A DNA stretch of 24,982 bases from Thermoanaerobaculaceae bacterium (GTDB taxonomy: Bacteria > Acidobacteriota > Thermoanaerobaculia > Thermoanaerobaculales > Thermoanaerobaculaceae), in the NCBI GenBank assembly GCA_022865555.1, contig JALHTD010000166.1, positions 1 to 24,982 on the forward strand. The letters are read 5' to 3'. The notes under the pieces are model-generated. The model searched no databases, was not told the origin of the DNA, and saw only the letters and a program-made list of their open reading frames with translations. The translations under genes and the position numbers were made by a program. This document shows positions 1 through 7,698 of the stretch, one piece after another (positions within the stretch are counted from its first letter, which is position 1; every line of letters starts with the position of its first letter).

Positions 1-2869
1 AGCCCGGACCGTAGTCGTTGTCCTGCATGCCGGCCGCCAACGGGGGCTCCACGTCCATGATGTTGTTGACACCGACGAGGAACTGGACGGCAGGGTGGAA
101 CCTCCAGCTGAACGCGAGGTCGAAGTAGTTGTAGGCGGGGAAGTTGGCGACGTTGTTGATCGTCAGGTTCTCGACGTTCCCCGGGTCGCCGAGGAACGAA
201 TTGGGGCTGAGGTCATCGTTCTTGACGGCTGAGATGTAGCGCCACGCGAGAGTCAGGACGATCGGCCCTGTCTCCCAGTTGGCGCGGAAGAGGTGCCGCC
301 ACTCGGGGATCGGACCTACGCACTGGTCGCCGAAGTAGCCCACGCAGTCGTAATCGAACAGGCCGGTGTTGATGAAGCTCGTCATCATGTAGGTGCCGAT
401 GAGGTTGAAGCTGAAGAAGCTGTTGCCGGCGGGCAGGCTCCAGTTGAAGTTCGCGTCGATGCCTTCCGCCTCGCGCTCGCCCACGTTCTGGTTCGTGTCC
501 TCGGTGTAGCCCTCCGGGTACAGCCACAACGTGTAGGCCCGGTCCCGGTGGATCAGGCTGCACAGGGTTGGATCACCGGTGGTGGCGCACGCCTGGATGA
601 CGTCATCGGGGGCGAGGGTGCCGATGGTGTCCGTGATCTTGATGTCGAAGTAGTCGAGCGCAACCATCAGGGTCGTGCCGGTCGGCGTGAGCACTATGCC
701 GAAGGTCTGGCTGTCGGCGACCTCGGGCCTCAGGTTGGGGTTGCCGCCGTAGAGGTCGTTGTACTGGTCGGCCGGGTTCTCGAGGATCTTGCCGTACCTG
801 TCAAAGGGCACACCCGTCAGCAAGCACTGCTCCTTCGTGTATGTGGGGTTCTCGCCCGCGCAGATGTCCCGGCTACCGGCGAGGTCGATTGCCTGCGGCG
901 TGAACAGCTCCACGATGTTCGGCGCGCGGGTCGCGCGGTTGAGGCCCGCACGGAACTTGAAGCCAGCCGTTGGCGCCCAGTTGCCCATCGCCTTCCAGGT
1001 GGAAGCAGTTCCGGTGGTGGTGTAGTCCGAGTAGCGGTAGCCGAGCTCCAGGCTCAGGTCCTTCGCCAGGGAAGCGCCCTGGATCAGGGGGATCAGCGCC
1101 TCGACGAAGACCTCCTTTACGGAGTAGGAGCCCTCGACGGGAACCGCTGCGCCGCCCTGACCGGAGGCGTCGCCCGCCTGATACGCAGCGTCGGGCTGGA
1201 AAGAGAGGAACTCTTTCCGGTACTCGGCGCCGACAGCGAGAGCAACGGCCGAGACGGCGCTGGGGATGGTAAAGAGGTCACCGGTGACCTTCCCGCTGAC
1301 GACCTGCGTCTTCACGTCCGAATTGGAGATCAGGGGCAACTGGATGTAGGCGAGCTGGTCCTGGGTCACGGCACCTATCTTGAAGAGGTTCCAGGGAACG
1401 CAGCCGGCGTTGCCGGAACGGCAGTGCCAGGTGCTCGGATTGTTGCGGTCGCCATCCACGATCAGGGCATCCTGCATGCGGGTTGTGCTGAGGTCGTTGA
1501 TGTAGATCTCCGGGACGCGGGTCTGGGCGTGCAGGCCGTAGATGTCGTAGGCCCAGCTCGCGCCCAGGTCGCCCTTGAGGCCGGCCTGGAGCCTGAACGA
1601 GCTGTGCGTGAGCTGGTCGACCCGGGCCCCACCCTCGACGTTGCGCTTCATGATCGTCACGTTCGCCATGTCGGTCGGCCCGTACCCGGAATTCACGCAG
1701 ATCTTCTGGTACTGGTCGGGGCTCAGCATCGGGTTGTCGCAGTTGAGCAGCGTCGTGCTGCCGAAGTTGCCCGAGGGGGCGATCTGCGCGTCCGTGTAGT
1801 CGTCCATGAGCATGACGCTGGCGTAGCCTTCAAAGTTCTTGTTCCACTCGAAGTTCACGAAACCGCCGCCGGCCCACCTCGTGTCGGGGCGCTGCATGAA
1901 GTTCACGGCCCCGTAGTTGTAGACGTCGGTCGAAAGGCGCTTCCTGAACGTGTTGCCCGTGGCCTCGTCCAGCGTGTAGTTCCCGGTCTGGTTGTAGTCG
2001 GTGTCGAAGACGAGGAAGCGGCCGTTCGGGATCGTGCCTGAACCGCCGCAGATCGGAGCGCTGCCGCCCTGGGCGAAGGCGCAGGCGGTGTAGTCGCGGT
2101 ACTTCTTGAGGAGGGCGGAGGTCTTGCGGTAGTCGACGTAGACGGAGCCGTGGCCCTTGCCGTCGGCGAACTTGCCGCCGAGGGACACGGTGGCCTCGAA
2201 GTTGCCGCCGTTATAGACGCTCGACCCCGGGACGTAGAAGTTCTTAGCATTTAGAGCGGCTTGCGCCACATCGTTGTTGTTGCTGTGCTGGTAGCCGCCG
2301 CCCGCGAGCATGATCTTCGTGCCGACGAAGTCCTTGTCGACGATGAAGTTGACGACGCCGGCGACGGCGTCGGCGCCGTACACTGCCGTGGCCCCGCCGG
2401 TGAGGATGTCAACACGCTTCAGGAGGGCCGCCGGGATGAAGTTCAGGTCGGGCGAGACAGCACCCGAGTCGCCGGCCGGCAGCCGGACCCCGTCGAGCAG
2501 AACCAGCGTGCGTACCGCGCCGAGGTTGCGCAGGTCGATCGTCGCGGTGCCGGAGGCGCCGTTCGCGATCGTGGAGTTCTGCGCGGCGAAGACCTGCGGC
2601 ATGATGGTAAGGAGGTCCTCGAGGCGGGTCAGGCCCCGAAAGCCGACCTCTTCGACCTCCACGGTGCTGACAGGGGCCATGGCTTCCAGTGTCGGGCGCG
2701 GGATCAACGTACCGGTCACGACAACTTCTTCCTTGACCTGGGTCTTGGGCTGCTCCTGCGGCTGTTCCTGGGCCATGGCAGTCGCGCCAAAGCCGACGAG
2801 CACGAATGCGGTGACAAGGATGCCACCAAGAAGAGCCAACCGAACGCCACCACTTCTTGTATGCCTCAT
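1..2869 (-). CDS. TonB-dependent outer-membrane receptor, 3' end outside window
   Basis: This is an outer-membrane active transporter driven by TonB. The reverse frame stays open from the ATG at 2869 to the window edge (956 codons) with no stop. Residues 1-33 form a signal peptide ending AMA-Q. A plug domain spans about 60-178, with VVTGTLIPR at 50-58, LRNLGAVRTLVLLDG at 113-127 and GGATAVYGADAVAGVVNF at 158-175. The rest is an aromatic-rich 22-strand-type barrel. The last visible residues (VGVNNIMDVEPP and onward) resemble the end of such receptors, so probably only about 30-40 residues are missing. The start is fixed by AAGGAGG eight bases before the ATG. The plug resembles the large 'GTxIPR' receptors often tied to carbohydrate or peptide uptake, but the substrate cannot be read from the sequence. 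No TonB, ExbB or SusD-like gene is nearby. Confidence 0.93.
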   Translation of the reverse strand, partial: MRHTRSGGVRLALLGGILVTAFVLVGFGATAMAQEQPQEQPKTQVKEEVVVTGTLIPRPTLEAMAPVSTVEVEEVGFRGLTRLEDLLTIMPQVFAAQNSTIANGASGTATIDLRNLGAVRTLVLLDGVRLPAGDSGAVSPDLNFIPAALLKRVDILTGGATAVYGADAVAGVVNFIVDKDFVGTKIMLAGGGYQHSNNNDVAQAALNAKNFYVPGSSVYNGGNFEATVSLGGKFADGKGHGSVYVDYRKTSALLKKYRDYTACAFAQGGSAPICGGSGTIPNGRFLVFDTDYNQTGNYTLDEATGNTFRKRLSTDVYNYGAVNFMQRPDTRWAGGGFVNFEWNKNFEGYASVMLMDDYTDAQIAPSGNFGSTTLLNCDNPMLSPDQYQKICVNSGYGPTDMANVTIMKRNVEGGARVDQLTHSSFRLQAGLKGDLGASWAYDIYGLHAQTRVPEIYINDLSTTRMQDALIVDGDRNNPSTWHCRSGNAGCVPWNLFKIGAVTQDQLAYIQLPLISNSDVKTQVVSGKVTGDLFTIPSAVSAVALAVGAEYRKEFLSFQPDAAYQAGDASGQGGAAVPVEGSYSVKEVFVEALIPLIQGASLAKDLSLELGYRYSDYTTTGTASTWKAMGNWAPTAGFKFRAGLNRATRAPNIVELFTPQAIDLAGSRDICAGENPTYTKEQCLLTGVPFDRYGKILENPADQYNDLYGGNPNLRPEVADSQTFGIVLTPTGTTLMVALDYFDIKITDTIGTLAPDDVIQACATTGDPTLCSLIHRDRAYTLWLYPEGYTEDTNQNVGEREAEGIDANFNWSLPAGNSFFSFNLIGTYMMTSFINTGLFDYDCVGYFGDQCVGPIPEWRHLFRANWETGPIVLTLAWRYISAVKNDDLSPNSFLGDPGNVENLTINNVANFPAYNYFDLAFSWRFHPAVQFLVGVNNIMDVEPPLAAGMQDNDYGPG

Positions 2870-3460
2870 TCCTCTTTCCTCCTTCCTGAAGAATCAGATC
2901 TGAATGTCGGGCGTGTTCATGCCGGTCGAGGCGGAGGCCCGCGGGAGCCGCGTCCAGCGGCAGGCCTTGCAGGCAGCCTCACACGATCCGTGGGCCACGC
3001 GGGCGCACGACAACCCTCGACGCACACCCTCGGCGCCGGGACGGCGCGCGAGGGGCACCTGGTTGCGACCTGATGGGGGGATTTCCCCTCTTGCACGATG
3101 AGCGGCACGCGCCCCATTCTGAATTACGTCATGCAAATGTCAAGCCTGAGACTGACGCAGTGCAATGAGGCTCGTTGCAGCGCTTTGCACGAGATTCCGA
3201 ACTTTTGTCCAAGTTTTTGGATGACCCAGGCCGCCAGAGGGCACGCGCGACCGCCGCTGGTGCGACGTCACCTCATCGCGTACTGGCGGCACTGGCACAC
3301 CCGAGTCGGCCGGGTCAACGGCCCAGGCGGTCCCAGGACGGCGGAAGGAGCGAAGCGATGAAGGTGTCGGCGGTTGCATGCCGGAGCTCTCGACACGCTT
3401 CAGGCGTGGGTCACATCCTTGCGCTACTCTTGCCTTGGCGGGCGGCAAGAGGGGAGCCCC
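2870..3460. other. Divergent intergenic region, receptor leader and TGCAA-motif cluster
   Basis: This region separates the leftward receptor gene from the rightward propeller gene. It holds the receptor's long leader (2870-3109), its promoter, and a cluster of TGCAA/TTGCA words: 3132-3137, 3160-3165, 3175-3179 and 3185-3190. GTGCAA at 3160 and TTGCAC at 3185 form an inverted pair. A short inverted repeat TCCAA-4-TTGGA lies at about 3209-3222. Reading frames here are high-GC noise without a start context. The rightward gene has an SD-like AAGAGGGGAG before 3461 and a weak -10 candidate TACTCT at 3425-3430. Confidence 0.4.
3116..3143 (-). promoter_or_regulatory. Candidate sigma70-type promoter of the TonB receptor
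   Basis: On the reverse strand a perfect TTGACA (3143-3138) is followed after 16 bp by CAGAAT (3121-3116, four of six matches to TATAAT). Transcription would start near 3109 and leave a leader of about 240 nt before the receptor ATG. The leader holds a short GGGG/CCCC hairpin (around 3075-3087) and an eight-codon ORF (MNTPDIQI), neither clearly functional. Predicted from sequence only. Confidence 0.45.
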
Positions 3461-4981
3461 ATGACACGAACGACAGGTGCGGTCCTCGGGACGCTGTGCC
3501 TTGCGCATGCCGCGGCGGCGCAGTTCATCCAGCAAGGGAGCAAGCTGGTCGGCAGCGGCGCCGTCGGGACGGCATTTCAGGGAAGGTCGGGGGCGATCTC
3601 GGCGGACGGGAACACAGCGATCGTCGGCGGGCCCTCGGACAACAACTATGCCGGCGCCTCGTGGGTGTTCACACGGGGCGGGGGCGTGTGGTCGCAACAG
3701 GGCGGCAAACTGGTCGGCGCGGGGGCGGTCGGGGGCGCCTGGCAGGGTTTCTCGGCGGCGATCTCGGCGGACGGGAACACAGCGATCGTCGGCGGACCCT
3801 ACGATCAGGACTACATCGGCGCCGCCTGGGTGTTCACGCGCAGCGGGGGGGTGTGGTCGCAGCAGGGACCAAAGCTGGCCGGCGCGGACGCCGTCGGGAG
3901 TGCCTGGCAGGGCTCCTCGGTGGCGATCTCGGCGGACGGCAACACCGCAGCCGTGGGCGGTTTCGGCGACAACTCCTTAGCCGGCGCGACATGGGTGTAC
4001 ACGCGCAGCGGGGGGGTGTGGTCGCAGGAGGGAAGCAAGCTGGTCGGCACGGACGCCGTCGGGGATTCCCAGCAGGGCAGTTCGGTCGCGATCTCGGCGG
4101 ACGGCAACACCGTGCTCGTCGGCGGGTTCGGCGACACCTCGGGACTTGGGGCCGCCTGGGCGTACACGCGCAGCGGAGGGGTGTGGTCGCAGCAGGGGAG
4201 CAAGCTGGTCGGCACCGGCGGCGTCGCGTCTCCCGCTCAGGGCTGGTCGGCGGCGATCTCTGCGGACGGGAACACCGCCATCCTCGGTGGGCAGAACGAC
4301 AACCTGGGCATCGGCGCCGCGTGGGTTTTCACGCGCAGCGGAGGGGTGTGGTCGCAACAGGGGAGCAAGCTGGTCGGCACCGGTGCCTCCGATCCCCACA
4401 ACCACATACTTCAGGGGAAATCGGTCGCGATCTCGGGGGACGGGAACACCGCCATCGTCGGCGGGGACCACGACGACGGATACGTCGGCGCTGTCTGGGT
4501 TTATACCCGCAGGGAAGGCGCGTGGTTCCAGCAGGGGAGCAAGCTGATCGGCACGGGCGCCGTCGGGGTTGCCCGCCAGGGCAGCTCGGCCGCGATCTCG
4601 GCGGATGCGAGCACCGCCATCGTGGGCGGGTACGGCGACAACGCGAATGCCGGCGCCGCGTGGGTCATCGTCAACAGTGGCTGTGGCAAGCCCTGGATCA
4701 TCGGACAGCCGCAGAGCGAGGGCGTCCAAAGCGGGCAGACCGCCACGCTTTCCGTGACCGCGACGGGCACGGCACCGCTCTCCTACCAGTGGTACCGGGG
4801 GGATGCCGGTGACACCTCGACGCCGGTGGGCGGTGACGTGAGTACGTTCACAACGCCGCCGTTGATATCGACGGCCAGCTTCTGGGTGAGGGTCACCAAC
4901 GCGTGCGGCACTGCCGACTCCGCCACCGCGACGATTTCCGTCGGGTGGCGCGTGCGCCGCCACCTCCAGAGGTCAACGTAG
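3461..4981 (+). CDS. Secreted FG-GAP-type seven-repeat propeller protein with Ig-like C-terminal domain
   Basis: This is a 506-residue exported protein of unknown ligand. The ATG at 3461 is preferred over upstream in-frame codons because it follows GAGGGGAG and opens a signal peptide (MTRTTGAVLGTLCLAHAAAA-Q). Residues 24-407 are seven tandem repeats of 55 aa (repeat 6 has 58, repeat 7 has 51). Each reads roughly QQGSKLVGxGAVG-x-QGxSxAISADGNTAIVGG, then a D-rich turn, then GAAWVxTRSGGVWS. This matches the FG-GAP_2/integrin-like blade family, and seven copies would close one beta-propeller. Residues about 408-494 form an Ig-like domain (IIGQPQSEGVQSGQTATLSV, then LSYQWYRG, then FWVRVTNACGTADSATATISV). 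The last 12 residues are basic and atypical. A surface or extracellular binding role is inferred; no enzyme motif is seen. Confidence 0.85.
   Translation: MTRTTGAVLGTLCLAHAAAAQFIQQGSKLVGSGAVGTAFQGRSGAISADGNTAIVGGPSDNNYAGASWVFTRGGGVWSQQGGKLVGAGAVGGAWQGFSAAISADGNTAIVGGPYDQDYIGAAWVFTRSGGVWSQQGPKLAGADAVGSAWQGSSVAISADGNTAAVGGFGDNSLAGATWVYTRSGGVWSQEGSKLVGTDAVGDSQQGSSVAISADGNTVLVGGFGDTSGLGAAWAYTRSGGVWSQQGSKLVGTGGVASPAQGWSAAISADGNTAILGGQNDNLGIGAAWVFTRSGGVWSQQGSKLVGTGASDPHNHILQGKSVAISGDGNTAIVGGDHDDGYVGAVWVYTRREGAWFQQGSKLIGTGAVGVARQGSSAAISADASTAIVGGYGDNANAGAAWVIVNSGCGKPWIIGQPQSEGVQSGQTATLSVTATGTAPLSYQWYRGDAGDTSTPVGGDVSTFTTPPLISTASFWVRVTNACGTADSATATISVGWRVRRHLQRST
3530..4681 (+). repeat. Seven tandem ~165-bp coding repeats
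   Basis: Repeat units start at 3530, 3695, 3860, 4025, 4190, 4355 and 4529. The first five are exactly 165 bp, the sixth is 174 bp and the seventh 153 bp. Blocks such as GCGATCTCGGCGGACGG and GGGGTGTGGTCGCA are nearly identical at DNA level between copies, especially repeats 2-6, which points to recent duplication or ongoing gene conversion. The insertion in repeat 6 replaces AVG with a DPHNHI-containing loop. Confidence 0.85.
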
Positions 4982-5104
4982 GCGGTAGTGGGCCCTTCAT
5001 GCACGTTTGGCTCAGTCTGGGGAGTCGCATTTCCAGCGCCATCGCAGAACTCGCTGCCGGCGGCTCCCCGGACAGGCTCCTAGCCCTGCACAATTCCCCC
5101 CGCT
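4982..5104. other. Convergent intergenic spacer
   Basis: This short gap lies between the ends of two converging genes. No terminator hairpin with a T-tract was found on either strand. A forward frame (4903-5127) continues open across it but shows no recognisable domain. Confidence 0.4.
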
Positions 5105-5293
5105 CTAGGGCTTGCCCAGGTACTTGAGCATCTCGCGCGCGGACTCGGCCTCTTTATCGTTCGGTGCGAGCTGCAGGAAGCGCTCGATGTTGCTCTTTGC
5201 CTCTGTGGTGGCGCCCTGGCTCACGTTGATGACAGCCAGGTAGTAGTACGCCTGCGCGTAGTTCGGATCGACTGCGAGGACCTTGCCGAATCT
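5105..5293 (-). pseudogene. C-terminal TPR remainder of the preceding gene, behind the in-frame TAG
   Basis: Directly after the TAG and without any frame change, 62 sense codons read RFGKVLAVDPNYAQAYYYLA, then VINVSQG, then EAKSNIERFLQLAPNDKEAE, ending KYLGKP and a TAG at 5107-5105. Both TPR helices are intact, with the typical Y-A-Q-A-Y-Y-Y-L-A and A-P-N-D signatures. A single base (GAG to TAG) would restore one 420-residue protein, reading VVAK-E-RFGKVL. This is a nonsense mutation, a sequencing or assembly error, or a readthrough site. TAG is an ordinary terminator elsewhere in the window (for example the genes ending at 8925 and 16438), so genome-wide recoding is unlikely. Confidence 0.8.
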
Positions 5294-6367
5294 CTACTTG
5301 GCTACCACCATGTCATTGACATCGTAGGCCTCGAAAGCCAGTCGCAAGAGGCCGTTGCGTGCAATCGCGGGCTCGATCGGAGCCAGACCCACCAGCGCGT
5401 TGATGAGCCCTGCCGGGTCACCCAGATTCAAGCACGCGTTGTACCGAATCCGTATCGCCGCTTCGTTCTTGGGATCCGCCTTCAGGATGTTCTCCGCGGC
5501 GGCAGCCGCCTCCGCGTTCTTGCCGATGCGGAGGGCGGCCGTGGCGAGCCCGAGCTGCGACGGCTGGAAGTTCGGGTCGAGGGTGAGGGCCTCCTGGTAC
5601 TTCGCGAAGGCGCCCGCATAGTCTCCGGCCTTCGAGAGGGCGACACCCTCGTTGTGGATCCTCTTCGCTTCCTCGGTCTGGCGTCCGACTTTGTCCAGAT
5701 CCTTCAGCGCCTCTGCGGCCTTGGCGTCATCCTTGAGGTTGCGGTAGGCCTTCCACCGAGCCAGCAGGACCGGCTCGTCTGCGGAGCCGAGGGCGATGGC
5801 CTTCTCAGCGGCCTCCGCCGCCTCCTGGTTGTGCCCCAGCTCCAGTTGGACCGTGCTCAGCGCCCCCCACGCCTGGCGCAGGTTGGGGTCGTGCCCTACG
5901 GACTCTTTGAGCTTCGCCTCGGCAGTTGCGTAATCCTTGGCTTTGAATGCCGTGATACCACTGTTGTACGCGAGGATTGCCGGCTGCGAAGTGGACGCTG
6001 CCGGCACGCCGCCGACCGCCGCCGATTCGCCGGGCTGCATCGTCCACTCGTAATACTGGCTGCCCAGCAGGTGCCACTCCTGCTGGGTCTCCATGGACTG
6101 GTAGCCTGGACTGTCGAACCGATAGCGGTAGGTCACGTCGATCTTCTCGAAATCCAACGTGAACATGCCCTTCTTGTTGGTTACCTGTATGGCCTTGTAG
6201 TCCGGGATCTCCGCCGACGTGGCGGTCACGGTCACCCCTGAAATCGGGTTGCCTTGTGGGTCGACGACCTTGCCGACAAGCTTCGCGAGTCGCTCGGCGG
6301 AGGCCAGCGCCGGGACCATCCAGATCAGGAACAGAAGCCATGCCAGTGTGTGCGTCTTGGTGCGCAT
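5294..6367 (-). CDS. Exported carboxypeptidase-regulatory-like/TPR protein, truncated by an in-frame TAG
   Basis: This is a periplasmic or secreted scaffold-type protein, probably mediating protein-protein contacts. The ATG at 6367 follows GAGAGGGGAT and starts a clear signal peptide (MRTKTHTLAWLLFLIWMVPALASA). Residues about 26-105 form a carboxypeptidase-regulatory-like beta-sandwich (LVGKVVDPQGNPISGVTVTA, then GMFTLDF, then SPGYQS). Residues about 130-357 hold TPR units, for example ILAYNSGITAFKAKDYATAE, GVALSKAGDYAGAFAKYQEA and GLATAALRIGKNAEAAAAAE. The frame stops at codon 358 (TAG, 5296-5294), in the middle of a TPR. The next 62 codons in the same frame continue the TPR pattern (see 5105-5293). 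The 357-residue product may still be made. A well-formed promoter lies about 110 bp upstream. Confidence 0.85.
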   Translation of the reverse strand: MRTKTHTLAWLLFLIWMVPALASAERLAKLVGKVVDPQGNPISGVTVTATSAEIPDYKAIQVTNKKGMFTLDFEKIDVTYRYRFDSPGYQSMETQQEWHLLGSQYYEWTMQPGESAAVGGVPAASTSQPAILAYNSGITAFKAKDYATAEAKLKESVGHDPNLRQAWGALSTVQLELGHNQEAAEAAEKAIALGSADEPVLLARWKAYRNLKDDAKAAEALKDLDKVGRQTEEAKRIHNEGVALSKAGDYAGAFAKYQEALTLDPNFQPSQLGLATAALRIGKNAEAAAAAENILKADPKNEAAIRIRYNACLNLGDPAGLINALVGLAPIEPAIARNGLLRLAFEAYDVNDMVVAK

Positions 6368-6724
6368 TGTGATCCCCTCTCTTCCAGGTCGTTTTTTGGT
6401 GGCGCCCGTGGCGCTAACGCACCGTCGAGACGCAGTCACTGAGCCGGTCTCGATAGCCACAGGCGGGCCCGTCACAGGCGGGAGTATAGCGCCCGGTACA
6501 GCCTTGGCAAGTTGAACCGCGACCGCGTTTCATCACCACCCCAACATCCGCGGGATCGCTTCCGCTTCCGCGGTCAGGAACTCTCCTGCGGGCTCGAGCG
6601 ACATGACCCCTCCGCCAGGCGCCTTCCGGCCACGCCATTCTAGCCTGCCCGGGGGCGGCCCATGCTGCCATGCGTGGCGTGACCCGAGGAATGATGAGGT
6701 GGTCGGATCGCTTCACAAGACGTG
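6368..6724. other. Divergent intergenic region with a second promoter-like block and two tiny ORFs
   Basis: This lies between the TPR gene (left) and the esterase (right). Besides the TPR-gene promoter it holds GCTAGAATGGCGTGGCC on the reverse strand (6644-6628), which matches blocks before guaA and the M50 gene. Behind it come GGAGGGG and an ATG at 6604 that opens a 23-codon ORF (MSLEPAGEFLTAEAEAIPRM, then LGW; stop 6535-6533). Its stop overlaps, as TGATG, the start of a 39-codon cysteine-bearing ORF (6533-6414). Neither is confidently a gene. The first could be a decayed gene start. No tRNA or stable RNA fold was recognised. Confidence 0.3.
6483..6510 (-). promoter_or_regulatory. Candidate promoter of the TPR protein gene
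   Basis: On the reverse strand TTGCCA (6510-6505) and TATACT (6488-6483) are separated by 16 bp. Initiation would fall near 6476, giving a leader of about 110 nt that ends in the GAGAGGGGAT SD of the gene starting at 6367. The TTGCC -35 core recurs in the guaA and outer-membrane protein promoters of this window. Confidence 0.5.
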
Positions 6725-7570
6725 ATGGTCAGGAGGATCGTCGCTCTCGCTCTCGCGTTCGCCTTGCCGGGCCTCGCCCGGGCGGGGACCGGCTCGAGGA
6801 TCGTGAAAATCGTCGTTGCGGGGCCGCACGCGCCGCAGGGGGTGGCGACCGAGGTGGTGCTGCCTCCGGGGTGGCAGCTGGGGCAACAGGCGCTCCTCAT
6901 GGTGTTCCTGCACGACGGGTGGGGGAGCGAGAAGTCGTTCCGCAAGCACGACCTCGCCGCGGTGGCGCTGGGGATGATGCAGGGGGGCGCGATCCCGCCG
7001 GTCGTGATCGCGAGCCCCAGGCACAGGGGCACGTTCATCGTTGACAGCCCGCGCGGCCAGATGGAGAGCTTCGTCGCGGAGGACCTGGTGCCGGCGCTGG
7101 AGCGCGAGTTCCCCGGGGCGGGCGGCTCGCGGGACCGGCGCTGCCTGTGGGGGATCTCGCTCGGGGGGTACGGGGCGCTCAAGATGGCGCTCCGGCACCC
7201 CGACGTGTACGGCCGGGTGGCGGCGCTGGCGCCCTGGGTGCAGCCGCTCGCCTGGGACAGCTACGAGGGCAACCGTACGCTCTGGTCGCGCTGGCTCCTG
7301 GAGCCGGTGTTTGGGCACAGTCGGGAGGAAAGCCGCTTCGAGGCGAACGATCTGGTCGTCATCGCGGGCGAGGCAAACCCCGAGCGGGTGCCGGCGATCT
7401 ACGTCCGCACCGGGTCCCGTGACAAGTGGGAGAAGGGCGCGCAGGAGCTGGTCGCGCTGTTGCGGCGGCGCGGCATCGCCGTGGATGCCGCCTCCATGCC
7501 GGGCGCGAAGCACGACTGGCCGGACTGGCGCGCGGCGACGCCCGCGGTGCTCGAGTTCCTCACGAGGTAG
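6725..7570 (+). CDS. Secreted alpha/beta-hydrolase, putative esterase (esterase D/Fes-like family)
   Basis: This predicted exported serine esterase has 281 residues. Residues 1-20 are a signal peptide (MVRRIVALALAFALPGLARA). The hydrolase core has FLHDGWG at 61-67 (oxyanion region), the nucleophile elbow GISLGGYGA at 143-151 with Ser145, a candidate acid Asp233 in RTGSRDKW, and His263 in GAKHDWPDW. This order and spacing match the PF00756-type esterase family (feruloyl/acetylxylan esterase, S-formylglutathione hydrolase). The substrate is unknown. In-frame stops at 6692 and 6695 restrict the start to GTG 6722 or ATG 6725, and no SD is visible. The gene stands 128 bp before the export operon and may be cotranscribed with it. 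Confidence 0.82.
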   Translation: MVRRIVALALAFALPGLARAGTGSRIVKIVVAGPHAPQGVATEVVLPPGWQLGQQALLMVFLHDGWGSEKSFRKHDLAAVALGMMQGGAIPPVVIASPRHRGTFIVDSPRGQMESFVAEDLVPALEREFPGAGGSRDRRCLWGISLGGYGALKMALRHPDVYGRVAALAPWVQPLAWDSYEGNRTLWSRWLLEPVFGHSREESRFEANDLVVIAGEANPERVPAIYVRTGSRDKWEKGAQELVALLRRRGIAVDAASMPGAKHDWPDWRAATPAVLEFLTR

Positions 7571-7698
7571 ATGCGTCCGCCTGCCGCAGCCGGGGCGATG
7601 CAGGGTTGCGCTCCGGAAGGCGGGCTGCGAAACTTCGCGGACGCTCGAATCGTAGAGCGGCCGCTGTCGCAGACACGGTAACAAGAGGGAGTGGCGAC

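Noticed and set aside
293..2041. 582-codon forward frame opposite the TonB receptor
   Set aside because: It is codon-aligned with the receptor on the other strand and is explained by the receptor's codon usage; its peptide has no recognisable fold.
2894..2920. Eight-codon ORF MNTPDIQI in the receptor leader as a regulatory leader peptide
   Set aside because: It has no SD, no run of regulatory codons and no attenuator structure.
3530..4681. Regular repeats that could be mistaken for a CRISPR array
   Set aside because: The period is about 165 bp, the repeats are coding, and they translate to protein blades; there are no cas genes.
4903..5127. Possible frameshift extending the propeller/Ig protein (APPPPEV-type continuation in another frame)
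   Set aside because: The Ig domain is already complete, and the alternative tail has no domain and would run into the end of the convergent TPR gene.
5294..5296. Pyrrolysine or genome-wide TAG recoding to explain the amber codon
   Set aside because: Other genes here, including this gene's own distal end, terminate at TAG, and no recoding signal was recognised downstream.
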